Part shown: one piece after another, positions 17,065 to 24,419 of the stretch | Layout of the letters: every line of letters starts with the position of its first letter | Numbering within the stretch: position 1 is the stretch's first letter | Assembly (NCBI GenBank): GCA_023433265.1 | Contig: JAEZDR010000087.1 | Location: 1-28,789 of the forward strand | Length of the DNA: 28,789 nucleotides | From: Bacteroidota bacterium | GTDB taxonomy: Bacteria > Bacteroidota > Bacteroidia > Chitinophagales > Chitinophagaceae | Direction: 5' to 3' | The notes under the pieces: model-generated | Databases searched by the model: none | Seen by the model: only the letters and a program-made list of their open reading frames with translations | Told to the model about the DNA's origin: nothing | Made by a program: the position numbers and the translations under genes

Positions 17065-17196
17065 ACGATTAGATCATTAGAGATTCACAGACCGTTTACA
17101 CCTGCTTCATGCATCTATCACGCCCAGGTTATCCTTAGATTAACCAGCGGTTATACGAGGATCACATGACGATCACATGAAAATCACACAACATCA
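17065..17196. repeat. Degenerate array with an 11-base period (12 units)
   Basis: Twelve consecutive 11-base units fit one register without a gap. All start with A, usually followed by C or T, and eleven end in T plus C or T. A core of the type (A/G/T)T(C/T)A(C/T) therefore recurs every 11 bases. Examples are ACACCTGCTTC (17098-17108), ACGCCCAGGTT (17120-17130), ACATGACGATC (17164-17174) and ACATGAAAATC (17175-17185). Most interior positions are free. It lies in the 400-base non-coding gap between the small membrane protein gene and tRNA-Pro. A weaker 11-base rhythm seems to continue to about 17330 after a phase slip. Confidence 0.7.
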
Positions 17197-17338
17197 CTTT
17201 CCTTTCTCTTACTCTACTATTAAGCTACTCTTTGCCCTCTCTAAAACAACCCGGTTACCCGTCCTATAGGTAACAGTCATCCTGCTTTGAAGCTGCCGAA
17301 CCCGCTACTTACTCATTCACAAGCGATCCAGAAAAGAA
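17197..17338. other. Non-coding stretch between the 11-base array and the tRNA-Pro terminator
   Basis: No gene is visible. Pyrimidine-rich sequence dominates (for example CTTTCCTTTCTCTTACTC at 17197-17214). With the preceding array it makes a gap of over 400 bases downstream of the tRNA. Confidence 0.5.
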
Positions 17339-17368
17339 AAAGGGTCATTGCTATAGCAACGACCCTTT
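17339..17368 (-). terminator. Intrinsic terminator of tRNA-Pro
   Basis: A nearly perfect hairpin reads AAAGGGTCGTTGC / GCAATGACCCTTT on the minus strand, with one mismatch or wobble and a TATA loop. It is followed by TTTTCTTTTC. It begins 10 bases after the tRNA 3' end. Confidence 0.85.
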
Positions 17369-17377
17369 ACCTTCTCG

Positions 17378-17451
17378 TCGGGTGAACTGGATTCGAACCA
17401 GCGACCCCCAGCACCCCATGCTGATGCGCTACCGGACTGCGCTACCACCCG
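17378..17451 (-). tRNA. tRNA-Pro (anticodon GGG)
   Basis: A complete cloverleaf of 74 bases can be folded. The acceptor stem is CGGGTGG with TCACCCG, the D stem GCGC/GCGC and the anticodon stem TCAGC/GCTGG with loop ATGGGGT. The variable region is GGGTC, and the T arm is GCTGG-TTCGAAT-CCAGT. U33 precedes the GGG anticodon and G37 follows it, as expected for proline tRNAs. The discriminator base is A, and CCA is not encoded. A -7-like box lies 16 bases upstream and a terminator just downstream, so the gene is a single-tRNA unit, divergent from the heptose operon. Confidence 0.96.
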
Positions 17452-17467
17452 AGTCTGTTTTGGGCTG

Positions 17468-17475
17468 CAAATCTA
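17468..17475 (-). promoter_or_regulatory. -7 box of the tRNA-Pro promoter
   Basis: The minus strand reads TAGATTTG, a perfect match to TAnnTTTG, 16 bases before the mature tRNA 5' end. No clear TTTG box was found at the usual upstream distance. Confidence 0.5.
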
Positions 17476-17528
17476 CTAGCTTTTAGCGATTTACTGTTTA
17501 TCTTGCACATAATTTCACAAGCCCCTTA

Positions 17529-18821
17529 ATGAACATTGTTCTAAAAAACTGCCAGGTAGTTGACTCCAATTCCCCGTTCAACCTCACAGTTTCAGACATT
17601 TTAATTAAAGACGGGAAGATTGCTGCAATAGCAGAACAGTTACAAACAAATGACTGCGATGAAGTAGTAGAAGCCGAAGGGCTTGCTGTAAGCCCGGGCT
17701 GGGTTGATCCATTTGCCTTCCTCTGCGATCCAGGCTATGAGCACAGGGAAACCCTTGAATCCGGTGCCGCTGCCGCAGCGGCAGGTGGCTATACTCGTGT
17801 ATTCTGTGTGCCAAATACGACCCCTGTTATTGACAACAAGAGCCAGGTACAGTATGTACAGGGCGGCAAAACCAATAGGGCTACCCTGCTGCATCCGTTG
17901 GGTGCTATATCAAAGCACGCGGAAGGTAAAGAGCTTGCTGAAATGTACGACATGTTGCAGGCGGGCGCTGTGGCCTTTACCGATGGGTTGAAACCTGTGC
18001 AATCTTCTGCCCTGTTTTTGAAAGCGTTGCAATACGTACGGGGCTTTCATGGTATCGTTGTACAAGTGCCGGTTGACTTTTCTCTCTCCCGTCATGGGCT
18101 GATGAACGAAGGGGTAATGTCAACCAGGATGGGAATGCCGGGCATCCCTGCTATTGGCGAAGAATTAATGATAAAGCGCGACCTTGAGCTGCTTGATTAC
18201 ACAAGAAGTGCTGTGCATTTTACCGGGGTGTCTACAGAAAAAGGGTTTAACCTCATTGCTGATGCAAAAGACAGGGGCCTGAACGTAACCTGTTCAATTA
18301 CACCCTACCATCTTTTCTTCTGTGATGAAGACCTGGCCGGCTATGATACAATGCTAAAGGTGTTGCCTCCTATCAGGAGCCGCAAAGACATGCTTGCTAC
18401 CCGCAAGGCCATCGATAGCCACGTAGTTGATTGCATTGCGACTCATCATATTCCCCAGGACCTCGATGCCAAACAATGCGAATTCCAATCAGCAGGTGAT
18501 TGTATGATAGGTTTGCAAACAGCGTTCAGCGTGTTAAATACTGCCTTGCCTGGAATATCCGAAACGAGGCTTGTTCAATTATTATCAACTAACGCTAGAA
18601 AAATATTCAGGTTGCCTCCTGCCACAATTGCTGAAGGGCAGATTGCTGAACTTACTATTTTTACACCGTCTGGAACGTTTACCTTAGATGCAGACAACAA
18701 CCGAAGCAAGAGTGCCAACTCTCCATTTATGAACCGCGAGCTTAAAGGCACAGTGCTGGGTGTTATAAATAAAGGAATACTGAAACTAAATAAAATAAGG
18801 GAATATGGTGAACATCAATAA
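17529..18821 (+). CDS. Dihydroorotase-like amidohydrolase lacking the metal ligands (probable pseudoenzyme)
   Basis: The 430-residue protein has the full length and order of class I dihydroorotases: N-terminal beta sandwich with 'LIKDGKIAAIAE', the PGWVDPFAFLCDPG strand (residues 56-69), VPNTTPV (95-100), TPYHL (258-262), LPPIR (279-283) and a C-terminal sandwich with 'ANSPFMNRELKGTVLGVI'. The catalytic positions have changed, however. The HxH pair is Phe62 and Phe64, the substrate Arg is Cys66, and the 'aHcED' histidine area reads VQVPVD (178-183). The 'HvST' histidine is Gly233, and 'ATDHAPH' reads ATHHIPQ (304-310), losing the catalytic Asp. It is probably unable to hydrolyse dihydroorotate and may be structural, as inactive dihydroorotases are in some aspartate transcarbamoylase complexes. 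It heads the heptose operon; the next gene overlaps it by 17 bases. Confidence 0.88.
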   Translation: MNIVLKNCQVVDSNSPFNLTVSDILIKDGKIAAIAEQLQTNDCDEVVEAEGLAVSPGWVDPFAFLCDPGYEHRETLESGAAAAAAGGYTRVFCVPNTTPVIDNKSQVQYVQGGKTNRATLLHPLGAISKHAEGKELAEMYDMLQAGAVAFTDGLKPVQSSALFLKALQYVRGFHGIVVQVPVDFSLSRHGLMNEGVMSTRMGMPGIPAIGEELMIKRDLELLDYTRSAVHFTGVSTEKGFNLIADAKDRGLNVTCSITPYHLFFCDEDLAGYDTMLKVLPPIRSRKDMLATRKAIDSHVVDCIATHHIPQDLDAKQCEFQSAGDCMIGLQTAFSVLNTALPGISETRLVQLLSTNARKIFRLPPATIAEGQIAELTIFTPSGTFTLDADNNRSKSANSPFMNRELKGTVLGVINKGILKLNKIREYGEHQ

Positions 18822-19356
18822 TGAAGCAGTAAAATATGGAATCATTAATGGCTTGATTGCTTTGCTGATTATGTACGGCACATGGGCAATTGACATCAAC
18901 ACATTTGTTACAGCACAGCTGTGGGGCATGTGGTTTCCTTACATGATAATCATTCTGCTCATTGGTGGCTTTGCACTAAGAAAGAGTAACGGAGGTTACC
19001 TTAGCTTTAAAGAAGCGCTTAAGTTTACGTTCCTGTCCTATGTTATCGCAGGTGTAATTGTTGCAGTGGGAACCTATGTTCTATATAATATCATAGATCC
19101 GGAACTGACAAAAAGATCTTTTGAAGCCGGCGTTGAAAAGATGCGGGGAATGATGGAAAAGTTCGGTACCCCGGATGATAAAATCGATGAGCAAATAGAG
19201 AAATCCAGAGAGCAGGCTAAAGAAACAGGCATCAAAAACATCTTACTTGGTTTTGGCCTTGGCCTCATCTGGGATTTTGTGAAGTCATTATTAATCTCCT
19301 TAATCATCAGGAAAGAAAAACCTGCATTCCAGGAAGATTTTACTCAACCACAATAA
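18805..19356 (+). CDS. DUF4199 family membrane protein
   Basis: This 183-residue protein has four hydrophobic segments: about residues 12-28, 42-58, 75-95 and 145-168. A charged stretch (~105-140) between the third and fourth contains 'KMRGMMEKFGTPDDKIDEQIEKSREQ'-like polar helix sequence. 'YLSFKEALKFTFLSYVIAG' and a final membrane segment followed by a polar tail are typical of DUF4199 proteins, which are common in Bacteroidota and have no known function. It overlaps the upstream gene by 17 bases and its stop codon directly abuts the start of the next glycosyltransferase. It is therefore almost certainly translated with them and may assist glycan assembly at the membrane. Confidence 0.82.
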   Translation: MVNINNEAVKYGIINGLIALLIMYGTWAIDINTFVTAQLWGMWFPYMIIILLIGGFALRKSNGGYLSFKEALKFTFLSYVIAGVIVAVGTYVLYNIIDPELTKRSFEAGVEKMRGMMEKFGTPDDKIDEQIEKSREQAKETGIKNILLGFGLGLIWDFVKSLLISLIIRKEKPAFQEDFTQPQ

Positions 19357-20298
19357 ATGGACGTATCAGTAGTTGTTCCGCTGTTTAATGAAGAAGAATC
19401 GTTGCCGGAGTTAACCGAGTGGATCAACCGGGTGGCCTTGCAGCACAATTTGTCTTACGAAATAATTCTTGTAGATGATGGTAGTAGCGATGATAGCTGG
19501 CGCATCATCCAGGAGCTCAGTAATAAAAACCCCGGGATAAAGGGCATCAAATTTCAACGAAACTATGGCAAGTCTGCCGCTTTAAACGAAGGCTTCAAGG
19601 CTGCGGAAGGAGAAGTGGTGATTACCATGGATGCTGATATGCAGGACTCGCCCGATGAAATTCCTGAGCTTAGAAAAATGATTGTAGAGGATAACTACGA
19701 CATAGTAAGCGGCTGGAAGAAAAAAAGATACGACCCAATCACTAAAACCATTCCTACCAAATTCTTCAATGCCGCTACCCGTAAGGCAAGCGGCATCTAC
19801 CTGCACGACTTTAACTGCGGACTAAAAGCTTATAAGAAAAAGGTAGTAAAAAGTATAGAGGTGTATGGCGAAATGCACCGGTATATACCTGTTATTGCCA
19901 AGTGGGCAGGCTTTAGAAGAATAGGTGAAAAAGTAGTTGAACACCGCGCAAGAAAGTACGGTATTACTAAATTTGGCTGGGAGCGTTTCATCAATGGTTT
20001 TCTAGACCTTGCTACCATCACGTTTGTAAGCAAGTTTGGAAAGCGGCCTATGCACTTCTTCGGGCTTTATGGCACGCTCTGTTTTACCCTTGGTTCCCTC
20101 ATTAGCATCTACCTCATTATTGCGCGAATAATCTTACCAGAGTTTCCGCTAACGAACAGGCCGATGTTTTACATAGCGCTCACGGCTATGATTATTGGTA
20201 TGCAGTTATTTCTTGCAGGCTTTGTAGCAGAACTTGTTACGAGGAACAGCACGGAGCGAAACAGTTATCTTGTAGAAGAAAAGATTGGTATATCTTGA
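19357..20298 (+). CDS. Glycosyltransferase family 2 with C-terminal membrane anchors (DPM1/GtrB-like)
   Basis: The protein has 313 residues. The GT-A domain spans about 1-225: VSVVVPLFNEEESLPEL, EIILVDDGSSDDSW, the catalytic-site DADMQDSPDEI (DxD-type motif), DFNCGLKAYKKKV and the RKYGITKFGWERF segment. Two membrane helices follow (about 235-262 and 270-296). This is the layout of polyprenyl-phosphate sugar synthases of the GtrB/ArnC type, which load a sugar onto undecaprenyl phosphate on the cytoplasmic side. The sugar is not known. In this operon it could prepare a lipid-linked donor used by the GT-C enzymes elsewhere in the window. It starts directly after the DUF4199 stop codon and overlaps the next start by one base. 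Confidence 0.9.
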   Translation: MDVSVVVPLFNEEESLPELTEWINRVALQHNLSYEIILVDDGSSDDSWRIIQELSNKNPGIKGIKFQRNYGKSAALNEGFKAAEGEVVITMDADMQDSPDEIPELRKMIVEDNYDIVSGWKKKRYDPITKTIPTKFFNAATRKASGIYLHDFNCGLKAYKKKVVKSIEVYGEMHRYIPVIAKWAGFRRIGEKVVEHRARKYGITKFGWERFINGFLDLATITFVSKFGKRPMHFFGLYGTLCFTLGSLISIYLIIARIILPEFPLTNRPMFYIALTAMIIGMQLFLAGFVAELVTRNSTERNSYLVEEKIGIS

Positions 20299-21434
20299 TG
20301 TCCGGGTCTAAATCAGTCGTCATTATTGGACCGGCCCACCCTCTGAGGGGCGGCCTTGCTTCATTCAACGAACGACTTGCGCGGCAGTTTATAGCTGAGG
20401 GTTGGAATACGAGCATCTATACTTTTTCGCTGCAGTATCCTGGTTTCCTTTTTCCCGGAACCACCCAATACTCTGCTGAACCGGCGCCCACTGACCTCCA
20501 CATTAAGGTTGTTATCAATTCCGTAAACCCACTGAACTGGTTATCCGTTGGCAACAAGCTAAAGAAAGAAAAACCAGACCTCATCGTGGTTCGTTATTGG
20601 CTGCCATTCATGGGCCCGGCGCTTGGTACCATTCTGCGCCGCGTTCGAGCCAACAAACACACAAGAGTGGTTTGCATAGCAGACAATGTAACTCCGCACG
20701 AAAAAAGAATAGGCGACAAACAGTTTACACAATATTTTGTTGGTTCCTGCCATGCATTCATTACCATGAGCGATAAGGTGATGAAACAGTTAAGGGATTT
20801 TACGCAGAAACCTGCCGTTAAGGTTGAGCATCCCTTGTATGATAACTTTGGAGCGGGAGTATCAAAACAAGAGGCAAGAGCTAAACTTTCCTTGCCAGCC
20901 CACGAACGAATCATCATGTTTTTTGGGTTCATAAGAAAATACAAGGGGCTTGATCTCCTGTTTGAAGCAATGGCTGATGAGCGCATCCGGCAGCAAGGCA
21001 TCAAACTGCTGGTAGCAGGTGAGTTTTATGAAGATAGGGAGGCATACAACAAGCAGGTTGAGAGCCTCGGTATATCCGACCGCCTCATTCTAAGAACAGA
21101 TTTTATACAGGATAGCGAAGTGAGGTATTACCTAAGTGCCGCCGACTTCGTTATTCAGCCCTATAAAAATGCAACGCAAAGCGGCGTCACCCCTCTCGCC
21201 TATCACTTTGAAAAACCTATGCTCGTCACCAACGTAGGTGCGCTACCCGATCTTGTACCCAATGGCAAAGTAGGCGTTGTAGCAGAGCCTGAACCTAAAG
21301 CCATTACTGACGGGATACTAGAACTTTACCGTTTGGGAGAAGCGCATTTTTTACCGCACCTTCGTGAAGAGAAAAAGAAATATAGCTGGCAAAACCTGGT
21401 AAACGCTATTGTGCAATTTCTTCGGGACAGCTAG
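20298..21434 (+). CDS. Glycosyltransferase family 4-like
   Basis: The protein has 378 residues and a GT-B fold. The N-terminal half starts VVIIGPAHPLRGGLASFNER, with a Gly-rich acceptor loop. The C-terminal half has IIMFFGFIRKYKGLDLLFEA, LLVAGEFYED and ADFVIQPYKNATQSGVTPLAYHFEKP, the last being the donor-binding region with the E/D and Gly pattern of family 4 enzymes. The frame can begin with a TTG at 20295, but the ATG at 20298, overlapping the previous TGA by one base, is preferred. It likely adds a sugar to a growing surface glycan on the cytoplasmic face. Lying just before four GDP-heptose genes, it is a candidate heptosyltransferase, though this is inference. Confidence 0.88.
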   Translation: MSGSKSVVIIGPAHPLRGGLASFNERLARQFIAEGWNTSIYTFSLQYPGFLFPGTTQYSAEPAPTDLHIKVVINSVNPLNWLSVGNKLKKEKPDLIVVRYWLPFMGPALGTILRRVRANKHTRVVCIADNVTPHEKRIGDKQFTQYFVGSCHAFITMSDKVMKQLRDFTQKPAVKVEHPLYDNFGAGVSKQEARAKLSLPAHERIIMFFGFIRKYKGLDLLFEAMADERIRQQGIKLLVAGEFYEDREAYNKQVESLGISDRLILRTDFIQDSEVRYYLSAADFVIQPYKNATQSGVTPLAYHFEKPMLVTNVGALPDLVPNGKVGVVAEPEPKAITDGILELYRLGEAHFLPHLREEKKKYSWQNLVNAIVQFLRDS

Positions 21435-21454
21435 CCAATCGCAAACATCTGGAG

Positions 21455-22477
21455 ATGATATACAGAAGCAGAGCACCTTTAAGAATAGGACTTGCCGGCG
21501 GTGGTACTGACGTAAGTCCCTACAGCGACGAATATGGCGGCGCTATCTTGAATGCCACCGTTTCGTTGTTTGCCTATGCAAGCATAGAAACCATTGATAA
21601 GGGTATTGAAATAGAAGCCACTGACAGGGGTGAAAAACAGGGCTATGCATCCGGTGATTTGCTGCCAATTGATGGAGAACTTGACCTTTTAAAAGGTGTA
21701 TTTAACAGAATCCAAAAAGACTTCGGCATCCCAAATAAGAATTTCCGACTTTCCACTTATGTAGATGCACCTGCGGGCAGTGGACTCGGCACGTCTTCAA
21801 CACTGGTAGTGGCCATTATAGGAGCTTTTGTAGAAATGCTTAAGCTACCTCTCGGTGACTATGACATTGCACACTATGCGTATGAAATAGAGCGACAGGA
21901 CCTGGGATTGGCCGGCGGAAAACAGGATCAATATGCTGCCACCTTCGGGGGTGTGAACTTTATGGAGTTCTATGGCGATGATAAAGTAATAGTCAATCCA
22001 CTCCGCATAAGACAGGAGTACCTGAGTGAGTTGGAACACAACCTTGTGCTGTACTTTACGGCAACCAGCCGTGAGTCTGCCACTATCATCAAAGAGCAAC
22101 AGAAGAATGTAACCGAACGAAACGAAAAGTCGATCGAAGCGATGCATCATCTGAAAGAACAAGCCCGAATGCTTAAAGAAGCTTTGCTTAAGGGAAAATT
22201 GAATGAATTTGGTGAGATACTCGATTATGGCTTTCAGCAGAAACGCAATATGGCTGCAAACATATCAAACAACCTTATAGAGGACATCTATGAAGCGGCC
22301 AAGAAGGCGGGAGCAACCGGTGGCAAAATAAGCGGTGCAGGCGGTGGAGGTTTTATGACTTTCTATTGCCCACGCAATTCCCGTTACAAAGTGATTGAAA
22401 CCCTTGCTAAATTTGGTGGTCATGTAAAACCTTACCAGTTTACAAGTACAGGTCTTACTACATGGACAACTCAATAA
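21455..22477 (+). CDS. hddA: D-glycero-alpha-D-manno-heptose 7-phosphate kinase (GHMP kinase)
   Basis: The 340-residue GHMP kinase begins RSRAPLRIGLAGGGTDVSPYSDEYGG, the N-terminal pattern of HddA. The ATP-binding motif 2 is DAPAGSGLGTSSTLVVA (about residues 108-124) and motif 3 is GGKISGAGGGGFMTFYC near the C-terminus. It phosphorylates the anomeric position of heptose 7-phosphate to give the 1,7-bisphosphate in the GDP-heptose pathway. A 20-base gap separates it from the family 4 glycosyltransferase, and its stop codon is followed directly by the gmhA start. Fucokinase-like GHMP kinases look similar, but the neighbouring gmhA, hddC and gmhB settle the assignment. Confidence 0.92.
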   Translation: MIYRSRAPLRIGLAGGGTDVSPYSDEYGGAILNATVSLFAYASIETIDKGIEIEATDRGEKQGYASGDLLPIDGELDLLKGVFNRIQKDFGIPNKNFRLSTYVDAPAGSGLGTSSTLVVAIIGAFVEMLKLPLGDYDIAHYAYEIERQDLGLAGGKQDQYAATFGGVNFMEFYGDDKVIVNPLRIRQEYLSELEHNLVLYFTATSRESATIIKEQQKNVTERNEKSIEAMHHLKEQARMLKEALLKGKLNEFGEILDYGFQQKRNMAANISNNLIEDIYEAAKKAGATGGKISGAGGGGFMTFYCPRNSRYKVIETLAKFGGHVKPYQFTSTGLTTWTTQ

Positions 22478-23059
22478 ATGCTAAGTACAAGGATAAAAGA
22501 AATTATTGCTGCATCAGTCCAGGTTAAACAACAGGTACTGGCAGATAATGAGCTAATTGAAAGAATTCAGGCGTCTGTTCTCACAATTGCATCAGCTTTT
22601 AAAAAAGGAAACAAAGTTTTGTTCTGCGGCAATGGCGGCAGTGCAGCCGACGCACAACACCTTGCAGCCGAATTCTCAGGACGTTTTTATAAAAATAGAG
22701 ATGCTTTGCCCGCTGAAGCCTTGCATTGCAACACTTCGTACCTAACCGCAGTGGCAAACGACTATAGCTACGATGTAATTTATAGCCGCCTTGTGGAAGG
22801 CATCGGTAATGAAGGAGATATCCTTGTTGGATTGAGTACTTCTGGAAACTCAGTGAACATTGTGAAGGCTTTTGAATCTGCAAAGCAAAAGCGACTTATT
22901 ACAATAGGCTTCACTGGCAGTAACGGAGGGCGAATGAAAAACCTTTCGGACTACCTGTTTGATGTACCCTCATCTGATACGCCGCGGATACAGGAGTGCC
23001 ATATAATGATTGGGCACATTATCTGCGAGATGGTAGAATCTAAATTGTTTTCTTCATGA
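22478..23059 (+). CDS. gmhA: Sedoheptulose 7-phosphate isomerase
   Basis: The 193-residue SIS-domain protein has VLFCGNGGSAADAQHLAAEF (about residues 46-65) with the active-site Glu, GLSTSGNSVNIV for phosphate binding, and DTPRIQECHIMIGHIICE with the second active-site Glu/His region. It converts D-sedoheptulose 7-phosphate to D-glycero-D-manno-heptose 7-phosphate, the first step of heptose biosynthesis, in the cytoplasm. It starts immediately after the hddA stop codon and overlaps hddC by four bases (ATGA). Confidence 0.95.
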   Translation: MLSTRIKEIIAASVQVKQQVLADNELIERIQASVLTIASAFKKGNKVLFCGNGGSAADAQHLAAEFSGRFYKNRDALPAEALHCNTSYLTAVANDYSYDVIYSRLVEGIGNEGDILVGLSTSGNSVNIVKAFESAKQKRLITIGFTGSNGGRMKNLSDYLFDVPSSDTPRIQECHIMIGHIICEMVESKLFSS

Positions 23060-23763
23060 TTACTGAAGCTATCGTACTGGCAGGTGGTTTGGGTACACGT
23101 TTGCGCGATGTTGTTCCCGATCTGCCTAAATGCCTCGCACCGGTAGCAGGCAAACCTTTTCTATATTATGTGATTGCCTCTTTAAAGAAACAGGGCATTC
23201 AACGATTTGTTTTTTCTCTGGGTTATAAAAGCGAATTGGTTGAAGCTTTTCTAAAAGAATCATTGGACGAAAATGACTACGTTACCGTTGTTGAGAAAGA
23301 GCCCCTGGGGACCGGAGGAGGTATAGCGCTTTCATTAAAGGCTGTAGTAAGCACAGATGTTTTGATTGTAAACGGAGACACTCTCTTTCTTGCTAACATT
23401 GCCTCGCTTGCTGTGGTGCACGAAAGTGTGAATGCTGCATGTACAATTGCGCTTAAGCCGATGGAAAACTTTGATAGGTACGGCATTGTAACAATTGGCG
23501 AAGAAGGAGTGATTACGTCGTTCCATGAAAAAAGACAAGTAGCCGAGGGACTCATCAACGGTGGTGTTTACCTATTAAACGTACCTCAATTCCGACAGCT
23601 TGTATTTGCTACGAAATTCTCTTTTGAAAAAGATTACCTAGAGCGATATGTAACAGAGAAAAAGTTTTACGGATGTATTGACAATGGTTATTTTATTGAC
23701 ATAGGTATCCCGGCAGATTTTGACAGGGCACAGGCGGATCTTAAAAGTATTGACAATGCTTGA
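23056..23763 (+). CDS. hddC: D-glycero-alpha-D-manno-heptose 1-phosphate guanylyltransferase
   Basis: The 235-residue nucleotidyltransferase begins EAIVLAGGLGTRLRDVVPDL.KCLAPVAGKPFL, the canonical sugar-nucleotide pyrophosphorylase signature. The Lys in PKCLAPV and the metal-binding Asp in VLIVNGDTLF are visible, and GCIDNGYFIDIGIPADFDRAQ closes the domain. It joins heptose 1-phosphate and GTP to give GDP-D-glycero-alpha-D-manno-heptose. The GTP preference is inferred from pathway context (hddA upstream); an ADP-heptose route would use a bifunctional HldE. It overlaps gmhA by four bases and gmhB by eight. Confidence 0.92.
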   Translation: MITEAIVLAGGLGTRLRDVVPDLPKCLAPVAGKPFLYYVIASLKKQGIQRFVFSLGYKSELVEAFLKESLDENDYVTVVEKEPLGTGGGIALSLKAVVSTDVLIVNGDTLFLANIASLAVVHESVNAACTIALKPMENFDRYGIVTIGEEGVITSFHEKRQVAEGLINGGVYLLNVPQFRQLVFATKFSFEKDYLERYVTEKKFYGCIDNGYFIDIGIPADFDRAQADLKSIDNA

Positions 23764-24310
23764 TCTAAAAGCCATAAACAAAAGCTGGACTCTTTTCCTC
23801 GACCGCGACGGAGTTCTAAATAGAGAAAAGAAAGACGACTACATTTACAATAAGGATGAGTTTGAATTTTATGAAGATGCTTTAGCAGCGCTGCGTGTGC
23901 TTGCCGGCATGTTTAATACAATTGTGCTTGTAACCAACCAACGCGGCATTGGTAAAGGACTGATGACCACAGACGACCTCCACCTGCTGCACGATTATAT
24001 GATGGAACATATAGTGGCTGCCGGCGGCAGGATTGATAAAATTTACTACTGTCCTGAACTTGACAATTCCGCCCCTTCGCGCAAGCCAAACCCGGGGATG
24101 GCCTACCAGGCAAAAGAGGAACATCCACACATCAACTTTGAAGAGAGCATTATTGTTGGCAATAAACTTTCGGATATGCAGTTTGGACGTAATGCAGGCA
24201 TGCACACAGTGTACATTGCCAGTACAAACCCGGAAGTACCCTACCCCCACCCTCTTATAGATTTACGTTTCGATAGCCTCTATGCTTTTGCTGCGGCAGT
24301 TGTGGCTTAA
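23756..24310 (+). CDS. gmhB: D-glycero-D-manno-heptose 1,7-bisphosphate 7-phosphatase (HAD family)
   Basis: The protein has 184 residues from the ATG at 23756. The frame extends 12 residues upstream into hddC, but homology starts near WTLFLDRDGVLN. HAD motif I is DRDGV with Asp16 and Asp18, motif II is VTNQRGIGKG, Lys110 lies in SRKPNPGM and motif IV is VGNKLSD. Two features differ from E. coli GmhB. The zinc loop between YYCP and RKP is shortened and lacks the Cys/His ligands, and the first motif IV Asp is Asn136. The phosphatase removes the 7-phosphate from heptose 1,7-bisphosphate. It is the last gene of the operon; no convincing terminator was seen after it. Confidence 0.92.
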   Translation: MLDLKAINKSWTLFLDRDGVLNREKKDDYIYNKDEFEFYEDALAALRVLAGMFNTIVLVTNQRGIGKGLMTTDDLHLLHDYMMEHIVAAGGRIDKIYYCPELDNSAPSRKPNPGMAYQAKEEHPHINFEESIIVGNKLSDMQFGRNAGMHTVYIASTNPEVPYPHPLIDLRFDSLYAFAAAVVA

Positions 24311-24419
24311 TGCTTTCTTTATTGCATCGCCAACTGCATGCGGGGGCTGCTCTTATACCGGCATAGCAGTGATAGAATACCAGGGCCTGTCTTTTATACC
24401 AAGCTATGGGTGGCCTAAG
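24311..24419. other. Non-coding stretch after gmhB
   Basis: This is the first part of a 376-base gap between gmhB and the next gene. I see a weak CTGCT/AGCAG stem around 24347-24369 but no clear terminator and no open frame of interest. The 11-base array and a promoter occupy later parts of the gap and are listed separately. Confidence 0.5.

Noticed and set aside
17378..17451. tRNA-Pro as an integration site for a mobile element
   Set aside because: No integrase or phage gene lies on either side, and I saw no second copy of the tRNA 3' end in the window.
20594..21004. 136-codon minus-strand frame opposite the GT4 gene
   Set aside because: It is antisense to a conserved glycosyltransferase and has no start signal or domain.
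23882..24250. 122-codon minus-strand frame opposite gmhB
   Set aside because: The gmhB motifs are on the plus strand; this frame is their shadow, with Cys/His-rich random composition.
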